Shown: positions 8,438 to 16,810 of the stretch, in pieces
Layout of the letters: each line of letters opens with the position of its first letter
Position numbering within the stretch: position 1 is the first letter of the stretch
From: Streptomyces sp. H39-S7
GTDB lineage: Bacteria > Actinomycetota > Actinomycetes > Streptomycetales > Streptomycetaceae
NCBI RefSeq assembly: GCF_027158205.1
Contig: NZ_JAPVLU010000032.1
Coordinates: 53,088-117,087 of the forward strand
DNA length: 64,000 nucleotides
Direction of reading: 5' to 3'
Notes under the pieces: generated by a model
Seen by the model: only the letters and a program-made list of their open reading frames with translations
The model's database searches: none
What the model was told of the DNA's origin: nothing
Translations under genes and position numbers: made by a program

Positions 8438-10644
8438 CCGGTGAGCCCCAGGGTGTGGTGCTGGGCGATCTGCGCGGGAGTCAGAACGCTCGGGTAGATC
8501 GCGGTCTCGTCGATGGAGCCCGCGAAGAAGTTGCTCGTGGGCTGGGTCGGCCAGCCGTTGAGCTGGTCGCCACCGACGTGCCAGTAGCCGATGTAGTCCT
8601 GGCTGGCGGTGTACAGGGCGTAGCTGGCCACGACGTTCCCGTCGATGTACAGCTTCATGCCGTCGGCTCCCTGGGTGCCGACCACGTGGTGCCACTTGCC
8701 GTCGTTGTAGCCGTTGCCGCTGCCGATGGCGCGGACCCCGGTGGTGTACGCACCGAAGATCAGCTGGCCGGCGTTGGTCATGTAGATGTGCTTGTCGTAG
8801 TTGCCGCTGAGCCGGCCGTTGGTGTTGCTGCCGAAGCCGACCAGCTTTCCACCCTGCGTGCTGGTGGTCTTGAACCAGGTCTCGACGCTGTACGCGGCCG
8901 GCTTCGGGTAGGAGCGGTCGCTGTACGAGTACTGGGTGGTGCCGTTGTAGGTGACGGCGGTGCTGCTGCCCTTGACCGCGGCGGGGACGACCCGGCGGGT
9001 CGAGTAGCCGAGGTTGTCACCGGCGGCCTGGTTGCCCGAGGCGTCCGCGAGGTAGCCGGCCGTCTCGTCGTAGCGCCAGTACAGGCTGGCGCCGTCGGCG
9101 ACGACCTTGGCGGGGTACGACTCGGCGGTGGCCGCGGCGACGGTCGTCGCGTTGGCCGACTTGGCGCTGACGTTGGTGCCGTCGCTCGCCGACACCCGGT
9201 AGGTGTACGACGTGCCCGCCACCACGTTGGTGTCGGTGAAGGTGAGCTGCGGGCGCACCCACGGGAGCGAGGAGGCGCTGACGGTGTAGACCGGCGTGGC
9301 ACCGTTGTTCCGGTACACGTTGTAGGTCAGGTCGCCGTCGTCCAGGTCGAGACTGGTCTGCCAGCGGACCTGGACCTTGCCGGGCTCCACGCTCGACGCG
9401 ATGACCTGCGGGATGCTGGGCGCTCCGGTGTCGGGTCCGTTCGCGAACCGCGTCAGACCCTGCTGGGCCTTGAGGTTGGTGGTGGTGAAACCGCCGCCCG
9501 CCCAGAGGTAGTCCTTGCCGCCGCCGGAAGCGACGATCAGGACGCGCGGGCCGACCAGCTCGCCGAGACCGTCATTGGTGTCGGGGAACCAGGGCAGCAG
9601 CTTCGGGCTGTCGACCGACTCGGCCAGCAGGTGCTTGCGGTTGCCGTCCGGGTACTCGCCCATGGTCGCGCAGTCGTGGGCGTGCGAGCCGCTGTACAGG
9701 ACCGACTGGTAGAGCGCCAGGTTCTGGGTGGCGCCCAGGCAGGTGTCCCGCCAGCGCTGGTTCCAGTCGCTGTAGTTGAAGGCGGTGCGGCCGTCGAAGA
9801 CCCCGCCGCCGGTGCCCTCGTTGGCGACGTAGAAGCCGGTGGCGTCGGTGACGATGTCCTTGACGACCGACGTGTTGTCGAAGAAGCCGTTCGGGTAGTT
9901 CTTGGTGACGGCTCCGGTGGTCGCGTCGACCACCGCCAGCGCGTGCGAGTTCGCGCCGTTCACGGTGTAGAAGTCACCGCCGACGATCACGTGGGTGCCG
10001 TCGGCGGCCACCTCGACGGCGCGCGCCGTCTCGTCGGTGTCGGCGGTCCACGGCTTCAGGTCGCCCGTGGTGGTGACCGCGGCCAGGTGGCCACGGGTCT
10101 GGCCCTGGACGGCCTGGAAGTCGCCGCCGAGGTAGACGGTGTCGGCGGTCGCCGTCAGCGCCCGCACGGTGGCGGTGACGTTGACGTGGAAATCGTTGCG
10201 CGGGGTGCAGGTGGCGATGTCGATCGCCGCCAGGTTGCTCACCCCGACGCCGTTGACGGATCCGAAGGAACCGCCCGCGTACAGCGTCTTGCCGTCCGGC
10301 GAGACGGTGAGCGCGCGGACCGTCTCCGTGCCGCCGGTGAAGGACAGGTTGCACCCGGTGGGTGCGCCCGTCGTGGTGTCGAACGCGGCGAAGTTCACCG
10401 CGGGCTGCTCGTTGACCCCGGCTGCCGAGCCGGGCGGCCGGATGGCCGAGAACGTACCCCCGGCGAAGACCACTCCGTTCGCCTGGGCGAAGGCCCAGAC
10501 GATTCCGTTGGTCTGCCAGGTCGACAGGTCGTCCGCCGTGATGGCGACCGGCGGAGTGAGCGCCGTCGCGGAGTGCGTCGTCAGCACTCCCAGTGTCGCG
10601 GCCGCCAATGCGGTGGCAACCGAGAACACCCCCAATTTACGCAT
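8434..10644 (-). CDS. Secreted beta-propeller / fibronectin III / LamG protein
   Basis: A 736-residue exported protein. It has a signal peptide of about 28 residues (MRKLGVFSVATALAAATLG...). Next come repeated blade-like units with the phrase type VRALTVSPDGKTLYAGGSF (about 30-400). An FN3 domain spans about 410-500 (VQVRWQTSLDLDDGDLTYNVY). A C-terminal LamG/concanavalin-like domain follows (SVETWFKTTSTQGGKLVGFG, KLYIDGNVVASY, GSIDETAIYPSVLTPAQIAQH). Such modules bind carbohydrate, so a surface protein that binds or organises the polymer is a reasonable inference. The start was set at the ATG six bases after a GGGGGG run, because the longer frame places polar residues before the signal peptide. 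Confidence 0.82.
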   Translation of the reverse strand: MRKLGVFSVATALAAATLGVLTTHSATALTPPVAITADDLSTWQTNGIVWAFAQANGVVFAGGTFSAIRPPGSAAGVNEQPAVNFAAFDTTTGAPTGCNLSFTGGTETVRALTVSPDGKTLYAGGSFGSVNGVGVSNLAAIDIATCTPRNDFHVNVTATVRALTATADTVYLGGDFQAVQGQTRGHLAAVTTTGDLKPWTADTDETARAVEVAADGTHVIVGGDFYTVNGANSHALAVVDATTGAVTKNYPNGFFDNTSVVKDIVTDATGFYVANEGTGGGVFDGRTAFNYSDWNQRWRDTCLGATQNLALYQSVLYSGSHAHDCATMGEYPDGNRKHLLAESVDSPKLLPWFPDTNDGLGELVGPRVLIVASGGGKDYLWAGGGFTTTNLKAQQGLTRFANGPDTGAPSIPQVIASSVEPGKVQVRWQTSLDLDDGDLTYNVYRNNGATPVYTVSASSLPWVRPQLTFTDTNVVAGTSYTYRVSASDGTNVSAKSANATTVAAATAESYPAKVVADGASLYWRYDETAGYLADASGNQAAGDNLGYSTRRVVPAAVKGSSTAVTYNGTTQYSYSDRSYPKPAAYSVETWFKTTSTQGGKLVGFGSNTNGRLSGNYDKHIYMTNAGQLIFGAYTTGVRAIGSGNGYNDGKWHHVVGTQGADGMKLYIDGNVVASYALYTASQDYIGYWHVGGDQLNGWPTQPTSNFFAGSIDETAIYPSVLTPAQIAQHHTLGLTG

Positions 10645-10676
10645 GCGTAGCCCCCCAAGGCCCTTGCTGTTCACCT

Positions 10677-10694
10677 GTGGCTCGAACAAGCCAC
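10677..10694 (-). promoter_or_regulatory. Small hairpin in the leader of the propeller/LamG gene
   Basis: GTGGCT and AGCCAC form a perfect 6-bp stem with a 6-nt loop, 33 bp upstream of the start codon. It may influence translation or be a protein-binding site; there is no direct evidence for either. Confidence 0.25.
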
Positions 10695-10751
10695 TGGTGC
10701 AGGGCAGAGTAGGGCGCTCAGTAGGCCCTAGTCTGCATTTTTGGACGAGAT

Positions 10752-11765
10752 TTATCGATCTATGCGTACAGTTGCGCCCGCCAACTGATCGGAAACATGC
10801 TGAATGTCGGCATCCACCATGATCCGTGCCAGTTCTTCCACCTTGACCGTCGCTTCCCAGCCAAGGAGGTCGCGGGCCTTGCTCGCGTCCCCGATGAGCG
10901 CGTCGACCTCACTGGGCCGCTCGTACTTGGGGTCGTAGCGAACGTATTCGGTCCAGTCCAGTCCCGCGTGGGCGAAGGCGGTCTCCACGAACTGGCGCAC
11001 GGTAGCAGGCACGCCGGTGGCGACCACGTAGTCCGTGGCCTCGTCCTGCTGCAGCATCCGCCACATCGCGTCCACGTACTCGGGCGCGTAGCCCCAGTCG
11101 CGGACCGCGTCGAGGTTGCCGAGGTAGAGCCGGTCCTGCAGGCCCGCCTGGATCCGGGCGACCGCGCGGGTGATCTTCCGCGTGACGAAGGTCTCGCCGC
11201 GGCGCGGGGACTCGTGGTTGAACAGGATCCCGTTGACCGCGAACATCCCGTAGGCCTCGCGATAGTTCACCGTGGACCAGTAGCCGAAGACCTTGGCGCA
11301 GCCGTAGGGGCTGCGCGGGTGGAACGGCGTGGCCTCGTTCTGCGGCGGCGGCGCCGCGCCGAACATCTCCGACGAGGAGGCCTGGTAGACGCGGGTGCTG
11401 ATGCCGCTCGCGCGGACCGCCTCCAGCAGGCGCAGCGCGCCCAGCCCGGTCACGTCGCCGGTGTAGAGCGGTGCGTCGAAGGAGACCCTGACGTGCGACT
11501 GCGCGCCCAGGTTGTACACCTCGTCGGGCTGCAGGTCGCGCAGCAGGTTCACCAGGGCCACACCGTCCGACAGGTCGGCGTGGTGCAGCACGAGGGAACG
11601 ATTCGCCTCCTGCGGGCCCTGGTAGATGTGGTCGATCCGCTCAGTGTTGAAGCTGGACGAGCGGCGCACGAGACCGTGCACCGTGTAGCCCTTGGCGAGC
11701 AGCAGTTCGGCCAGGTACGAGCCGTCCTGGCCGGTGACGCCGGTGATGAGTGCGCTCTTGCTCAC
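10752..11765 (-). CDS. gmd: GDP-mannose 4,6-dehydratase
   Basis: A 337-residue extended short-chain dehydrogenase that converts GDP-D-mannose to GDP-4-keto-6-deoxymannose. The NADP-binding glycine motif is GVTGQDG at residues 9-15. The segment SSSEMFGAAPPPQNE followed by YGCAK holds the catalytic Ser/Thr-Glu and Tyr-x3-Lys residues in the arrangement typical of Gmd. The start was placed at the GTG five bases downstream of a GGGGGG run rather than at an upstream ATG, because the family begins close to the first beta strand. It is divergent from the GDP-fucose synthase gene, which carries out the next step. Confidence 0.95.
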   Translation of the reverse strand: MSKSALITGVTGQDGSYLAELLLAKGYTVHGLVRRSSSFNTERIDHIYQGPQEANRSLVLHHADLSDGVALVNLLRDLQPDEVYNLGAQSHVRVSFDAPLYTGDVTGLGALRLLEAVRASGISTRVYQASSSEMFGAAPPPQNEATPFHPRSPYGCAKVFGYWSTVNYREAYGMFAVNGILFNHESPRRGETFVTRKITRAVARIQAGLQDRLYLGNLDAVRDWGYAPEYVDAMWRMLQQDEATDYVVATGVPATVRQFVETAFAHAGLDWTEYVRYDPKYERPSEVDALIGDASKARDLLGWEATVKVEELARIMVDADIQHVSDQLAGATVRIDR

Positions 11766-11860
11766 GCGGTCCCCCCTTAGGGATCCGGATATTTGCTGAT
11801 TCTTACGGAAAGCTGGGCTCAGACCCGAACGGGTGATGCCGCAAGGCATAATCCGGTGTC

Positions 11861-12805
11861 ATGAAGGCTACGAGGGAACTTCTCCCGCCCAGCGCCCGGA
11901 TCTTCGTCGCGGGACACCGCGGACTCGTCGGTTCGGCGGTCACCCGCCGGCTCACTGCCGACGGCCACCAGGTGATCACCCGCGGCCGGGACGGACTGGA
12001 CCTGCGCGACGCCGCGGAGACCGCGAAGTTCCTGGCGGACGTCCGGCCGGACGCGGTCGTGCTCGCCGCCGCCAAGGTCGGCGGGATCATGGCGAACAGC
12101 ACCTTCCCGGTGCAGTTCATCGAGGACAACCTGCGGATCCAGCTGAGCGTCATCGCCGGCTCGCACGCGGCGGGGGTCGGCCGGCTGCTCTTCCTCGGCT
12201 CGTCCTGCATCTACCCCAAGCTCGCCCCGCAGCCGATCCGCGAGGACGCGCTGCTCACCGGCCCGCTGGAGCCGACCAACGAGCCGTACGCGCTCGCCAA
12301 GATCGCCGGCATCGTCCAGATCCAGTCCTACCGGCGGCAGTACGGCGCCTCGTACATCTCGGCCATGCCGACCAATCTCTACGGCCCCGGCGACAACTTC
12401 GACCTGGAGACCTCGCACGTCCTGCCGGCCCTGATCCGCCGCTTCCACGAGGCGAAGCGCGACGGGCGCGAGAGCGTCGAGCTCTGGGGCAGCGGCTCCC
12501 CGCGCCGGGAGTTCCTGCACGCGGACGATCTCGCCGCCGCCTGCGCGCTGCTGCTGCGCACCTACGACGGCGACGAGCCCGTCAACGTCGGTTGCGGCGA
12601 CGACCTGACGATCCGCGAACTCGCGGAGACCGTCAGGGACGTCGTCGGCTACGAGGGTGCCATCGGCTGGGACACGACCAAGCCCGATGGCACCCCGCGC
12701 AAACTGCTGGACGTGTCCCGGCTGACGGATCTCGGCTGGAAGCCGACGATCCCGCTGCGGGACGGCATCGCCTCGGTGTACACCCAGTGGAGGTCCGAGG
12801 CGTGA
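11861..12805 (+). CDS. fcl: GDP-L-fucose synthase (GDP-4-keto-6-deoxymannose epimerase/reductase)
   Basis: A 314-residue SDR enzyme that epimerises and reduces GDP-4-keto-6-deoxymannose to GDP-L-fucose. The cofactor motif is GHRGLVG at 18-24. FLGSSCIYPKLA (about 104) and NEPYALAKIAG (about 139) contain the catalytic Ser and Tyr-x3-Lys. AMPTNLYGPGDNFDLETSHV is a family hallmark. Length fits (about 310). The 95-bp gap to the divergent gmd gene must hold promoters for both. Together the two genes give the locus its own GDP-fucose supply. Confidence 0.95.
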   Translation: MKATRELLPPSARIFVAGHRGLVGSAVTRRLTADGHQVITRGRDGLDLRDAAETAKFLADVRPDAVVLAAAKVGGIMANSTFPVQFIEDNLRIQLSVIAGSHAAGVGRLLFLGSSCIYPKLAPQPIREDALLTGPLEPTNEPYALAKIAGIVQIQSYRRQYGASYISAMPTNLYGPGDNFDLETSHVLPALIRRFHEAKRDGRESVELWGSGSPRREFLHADDLAAACALLLRTYDGDEPVNVGCGDDLTIRELAETVRDVVGYEGAIGWDTTKPDGTPRKLLDVSRLTDLGWKPTIPLRDGIASVYTQWRSEA

Positions 12806-12839
12806 GGGGTTGGCGGATGGAGGAGCGAGGAGCACCGGT

Positions 12840-14318
12840 CTAATACGCTCCTCGTCCGTCGACCACGGCACGGAGCGTGCGGGCCATCACGTCGACGTCA
12901 CTGGTGAACGACCAGTTGTCGACGTACTGCAGGTCGAGTGCGACCGTTTCGTCCCAGGACAGGTCGGAACGTCCGCTGACCTGCCAGAGTCCGGTGATAC
13001 CCGGCTTGACGGCGAGCCTGCGCAGCTCGATCTCGTCGTAGCGGGCCACCTCGTCCGGCAGCGGCGGGCGCGGCCCGACCAGGGACATCTCACCGCGCAG
13101 CACATTGACGAGCTGCGGCAGCTCGTCGAGCGAGCAGCGGCGCAGCAGCCGGCCGACGGCCGTGACCCGGGGGTCGCGGCGCATCTTGAACATCAGGCCG
13201 TCGTTCTCGTTGGCCGCCGTCAGTTCGGCCTTGCGGGCCTCGGCGTCCACGACCATGGTGCGGAACTTCCACATGGTGAAAGGCGCGCAGTTCTGGCCGT
13301 GCCGGACCTGCTTGTGGAAGGCCGGGCCCGGTGACCCGAGCCGGATGGCCGCCGCGATCAGCCCGAACAGCGGCGCCAGCACCATCAGCCCGGCCGCGGC
13401 GCCGGTCCGGTCCATGGCCGCCTTGAGCTTGATCTGGACACCGCGCCGGAGTGGCGGGGTGATGTGGAGCATCGCCAGTCCGGCGGGCGCGGCGAACTGG
13501 ACGCGGCGCATGGCCACGTCCACCAGTCCCGGCAGGACCGCCAACGGCAGTCCCGCGTCGTGCAGCGCCCAGGACAAACGTTTCAGCCGCTCTCCGGCCA
13601 TCCGCGGTCCCGGCGCCACCAGCACGAGTTCCGCACGGTGGTCCCGGGCAGCGCCCAGTACCAGCGCGGAGTCGCCGCTCGGGGCGCTGGGCATCACGGA
13701 GCCGAGCCGGGCACTGACCGGGGCTCCGCATTCGAGGTTGGCGTTCCCGACCGGGACGACGCCGACCACCACATAGGCGTGGTCGGTGCGCTTGGCCAGG
13801 TGGCCGACGACATGGTCCGCGGCGCTCGGCTCACCGATCACCAGGACCTTGCGTACGGCGTGCGCCTCCCGGCGGGTCGCCGCGAGGTGCCGGTGCGTCA
13901 TCTTGCGGCAGGAAGCCGTCAGCAGCAGTCCGGGCGCGAGCCCGAGCAGCGCCAGTGACGGCTCGGATATCTCGCCGACCGCGGTGCGCGCGACGGCCAG
14001 CACTCCGAGCAGGATCAGCCAGTCGTACAGCACCGGCAGCGCGGCCCGGGACTCGCCCAGGGACCTCGCGGCATAGCGGTGCCGTCCCGCCTGCACGCAG
14101 AGCCAGGCCACCGCGGCCACGGCTGCGCACGCCCATGGGTACGGTTGACGCGTCGCTTGGAACACGAGCGCCACGGGTAGGGCGATACCCACCAGGTCGA
14201 CGGCGAGCGCCACCGGCAGATACCACGTCGGTTTGTCACTGAGTCCGCGCGGAGCCTTGCTCCGCACGTGTTTCGGTCCGGTTTCGATCAGACCACTGGG
14301 TACTTCGACACGCCGCAT
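12840..14318 (-). CDS. Exopolysaccharide polyprenyl glycosylphosphotransferase (initiating transferase)
   Basis: A 492-residue membrane enzyme of the WbaP/CpsE family that starts repeat-unit synthesis by moving a sugar-1-phosphate to undecaprenyl phosphate. Four to five N-terminal hydrophobic helices (about 30-140) precede a Rossmann-like domain (about 150-270). The C-terminal catalytic domain contains FTMWKFRTM, RRCSLDELPQLVNVLRGEMS, GPRPPLPDE and KPGITGLWQVSGRSDLSWDE. The start was set at the ATG after AGGGGGGTCC; an upstream in-frame ATG lacks a binding site. It converges on the fucose synthase gene with a 34-bp gap. Confidence 0.93.
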   Translation of the reverse strand: MRRVEVPSGLIETGPKHVRSKAPRGLSDKPTWYLPVALAVDLVGIALPVALVFQATRQPYPWACAAVAAVAWLCVQAGRHRYAARSLGESRAALPVLYDWLILLGVLAVARTAVGEISEPSLALLGLAPGLLLTASCRKMTHRHLAATRREAHAVRKVLVIGEPSAADHVVGHLAKRTDHAYVVVGVVPVGNANLECGAPVSARLGSVMPSAPSGDSALVLGAARDHRAELVLVAPGPRMAGERLKRLSWALHDAGLPLAVLPGLVDVAMRRVQFAAPAGLAMLHITPPLRRGVQIKLKAAMDRTGAAAGLMVLAPLFGLIAAAIRLGSPGPAFHKQVRHGQNCAPFTMWKFRTMVVDAEARKAELTAANENDGLMFKMRRDPRVTAVGRLLRRCSLDELPQLVNVLRGEMSLVGPRPPLPDEVARYDEIELRRLAVKPGITGLWQVSGRSDLSWDETVALDLQYVDNWSFTSDVDVMARTLRAVVDGRGAY

Positions 14319-14626
14319 GGACCCCCCTGGCACATCGCGACCGATTGGGCGCGGTTGCCACTTCCCCAAGCAGCAGTGCGCCGTGATAAACCGGAACGGT
14401 AGGCCAAAAGAGTGGTCATCCGCTTCGGTTTACGTATATTCGAGCCGTTGTTGTGTCCAAGTTAATAGCTCTCCTGCACAACATGGCCATACGGAGTATG
14501 GCGGGCGTCCACTCGGCGGTTGCAGGCGGGGGTCGACAAGGGCCGGAAGGTATCGCGCCGGTGCCGGAGCGCATGCGGAGGGTGAGCGTCCGGGGCCCGT
14601 GGCGGCGCCCTTTACAGTTGTCGCTT
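14319..14626. other. Divergent promoter region of about 308 bp
   Basis: No gene is supported here. The stretch lies between the divergent starts of the glycosylphosphotransferase and the Rsm22-like methyltransferase. It contains an AT-rich patch (GTTTACGTATATTCGAG, near 14429-14445) unusual for this genome, consistent with promoter DNA. The methyltransferase frame is open leftward to 14453, but that extension is Arg/Gly/Pro-rich and does not look like family sequence. Confidence 0.4.
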
Positions 14627-15631
14627 GTGTCCACCTTGCAAGCCCCCGATGACCTGCGCGCCGCGCTGAACGGCCTCCTCGACGGCCTGCCGCCGACCCG
14701 GGCCGCCCAGGCGGTCGACCGGCTGATCGCCGCGTACCGGGGCGAGACGCCGACCGACGCCCCGATCCTGCGGGACGCCTCCGACGTCGCCGCGTACGCC
14801 GCGTACCGGATGCCCGCCACCTACGCCGCCGTCCGCTCCGCCCTCGCGGAGTTCCGGGCGCGGGCGGGAGCGTGGGCTCCGGCCACTCACCTGGACGTCG
14901 GCGGCGGTACCGGAGCGGCGACCTGGGCGGTCGCCGACGCCTGGCGGCAGGACGCCCACACCAGCACCGTCCTGGACTGGTCGGAAGCCGCGCTCACCCT
15001 CGGCCGCGAACTGGCCGCCGGGGCCGACTCCGCGGCGGTGCGGGACACCGAGTGGCGCCGGGCCCCGCTGGGCGGCGCCGTCCGGCTGCCCGAGTCCGAC
15101 CTGGTCACCGTCTCGTACGTGCTCGGCGAACTGGACGCCGCCGCCCGCGTCTCGGTCGTCGCCGAGGCCGCCCGCGCGGCGCTGGGCGCCGTGGTCATCG
15201 TCGAGCCCGGCACCCCGGACGGCTATGCCCGGGTCATCGCCGCCCGCGACCAGCTGCTCGGCGCCGGGTACACCGTCCTCGCCCCCTGCCCGCACGACGG
15301 GGGCTGCCCGATGGTGGGCACCGACTGGTGCCACTTCGCGGCCCGGGTGAACCGCTCCTCGCTGCACCGCCAGGTCAAGGGCGGCTCACTGCCGTACGAG
15401 GACGAGAAGTTCAGCTACGTCGCGGCCGCCCGCTTCCCGGCCGCGCCCGCCGCCGGGCGCGTCGTGCGGCACCCGCAGATCCGCAAGGGCCAGGTGCTGC
15501 TCGACCTGTGCACGCGGGACGACGGGATCTCCCGCGGCATCATCACCAAGAAGCGGCACGGCGACCTCTACCGCGCCGCCCGCGACGCGGACTGGGGCAA
15601 CAGCTGGCCGCCGCCCTCCGAGGACGCCTGA
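14627..15631 (+). CDS. Rsm22-like small ribosomal subunit methyltransferase family protein
   Basis: A 334-residue class I SAM-dependent methyltransferase of the Rsm22 family. The SAM-binding motif is HLDVGGGTGAATWAVAD (about 84-100). The family's cysteine cluster CPHDGGCP...WCHF (about 221-240) is followed by RSSLHRQVKGG; in Rsm22 proteins such cysteines bind an iron-sulfur cluster. The role is linked to ribosome assembly in organelles; in bacteria it is not well defined. The start was set at a GTG because the preceding 58 in-frame codons are low-complexity. Confidence 0.82.
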   Translation: MSTLQAPDDLRAALNGLLDGLPPTRAAQAVDRLIAAYRGETPTDAPILRDASDVAAYAAYRMPATYAAVRSALAEFRARAGAWAPATHLDVGGGTGAATWAVADAWRQDAHTSTVLDWSEAALTLGRELAAGADSAAVRDTEWRRAPLGGAVRLPESDLVTVSYVLGELDAAARVSVVAEAARAALGAVVIVEPGTPDGYARVIAARDQLLGAGYTVLAPCPHDGGCPMVGTDWCHFAARVNRSSLHRQVKGGSLPYEDEKFSYVAAARFPAAPAAGRVVRHPQIRKGQVLLDLCTRDDGISRGIITKKRHGDLYRAARDADWGNSWPPPSEDA

Positions 15632-15643
15632 GAGCGTTCCGGG

Positions 15644-16732
15644 TCAGAGCCAGCCGTAGCGCCGGAAGGCCCGGTAGACCACCGCGGAGAGCGCGGCCGT
15701 CACACCGAGCATCAGCGGGTAGCCGAAAGTCCAGCGCAGTTCCGGCATGTGCTCGAAGTTCATCCCGTAGAAACCGGCGATCATCGTGGGGATCGCCAGG
15801 ATGGCCGCGGCCGCGCTGATTCGCCGCATATCGGTGTTCTGCTGCACGGCGAGTTGGCTGAGATTGGCCGACAACAACCCGTCCACCAACTCCGTGTAAC
15901 CGGCCAGCCGCTCGCGTACGTGGGACAGGTGGTCGGTGACGTCCCGCAGATACCGGCCCACCTCGGGGCCGATGAACGAGTACGCGTCCTCCGTGAGGCG
16001 CTGCAGCGGGCGGGCCATCGGATGGACGGCCCGCTTGAACTCGATCAGCTCGCGCTTGAGCTGGTAGATCCGCTCCGCGTCGTCGCCGTGCCCGTCCGAG
16101 AACACGTCGGACTCCAACTGGTCCACGTCCAGCTCCACCTGGTCCGCGACGTCCAGGTAGTCGTCGACGACCTGGTCCGCGATCGCGTGCAGCACGGACG
16201 CCGGACCGTGCGCCAGCAGTTCCGGCCGCGCCTCCAGCGAACTGCGCACCCGGGACAGGCCCGGGGCGCTGCCGTGCCGGACGACCACGACGAAGTCCTT
16301 GCCCAGGAACATCATGATCTCGCCGGTGTCGACGACCTCACTGGTCGCCGTCAGCTTCTCGTGCTCCACGAAGACGATCGTCTTCAGCACCAGGAAGAGC
16401 GTGTCGCCGTAGCTCTCCAGCTTCGGCCGCTGGTGCGCCTTGACGGCGTCCTCGACCGCGAGCGGATGCAGGCCGAACACGTCGGCGATCTCCCCGAGGT
16501 GCTCGGCGTCCGGCTGGTAGAGCCCGATCCAGGCGAACCCGCCGCGCTCCCGGGCCGCCGCCAGCGCCTCACGCGGCGGCAGCGTCGCGGAGCGCTTGCC
16601 GTCCTCGTACACCGCGCAGTCCACGATCACGTCCGCGGTGCACCTGCGGGGTGCGGGCAGCGCGCCGCCGCTCTCGTCGAGGGTGTGCCACTTGCCCCCG
16701 GTCCCGCTCCTGCGCCACTGCCGACCGGTCAT
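15644..16732 (-). CDS. corA: CorA-family magnesium/cobalt transporter
   Basis: A 362-residue divalent-cation channel of the CorA family. The cytoplasmic N-terminal alpha/beta domain is followed by long helices (about 150-290) and two C-terminal transmembrane helices. The signature Gly-Met-Asn lies at about 323-325 (FYGMNFEHMPEL) at the end of helix 1. Length and the basic C-terminus (AFRRYGWL) fit the family. The ATG is preceded by GAGGAGGG. It converges on the Rsm22-like gene with only 12 bp between the stops. Confidence 0.95.
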   Translation of the reverse strand: MTGRQWRRSGTGGKWHTLDESGGALPAPRRCTADVIVDCAVYEDGKRSATLPPREALAAARERGGFAWIGLYQPDAEHLGEIADVFGLHPLAVEDAVKAHQRPKLESYGDTLFLVLKTIVFVEHEKLTATSEVVDTGEIMMFLGKDFVVVVRHGSAPGLSRVRSSLEARPELLAHGPASVLHAIADQVVDDYLDVADQVELDVDQLESDVFSDGHGDDAERIYQLKRELIEFKRAVHPMARPLQRLTEDAYSFIGPEVGRYLRDVTDHLSHVRERLAGYTELVDGLLSANLSQLAVQQNTDMRRISAAAAILAIPTMIAGFYGMNFEHMPELRWTFGYPLMLGVTAALSAVVYRAFRRYGWL

Positions 16733-16810
16733 CGTGCCCTCCTCGGTACGTATCCGAGGAAGTATCGCCGATCGGGCCCGCGCACCGCCCGCCCTGCCGC
16801 GAGCCCCCGG

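Noticed and set aside
14453..14626. An N-terminal extension of the Rsm22-like protein
   Set aside because: The 58 extra codons are Arg/Gly/Pro-rich, unlike the family; a GTG at 14627 gives a normal N-terminus.
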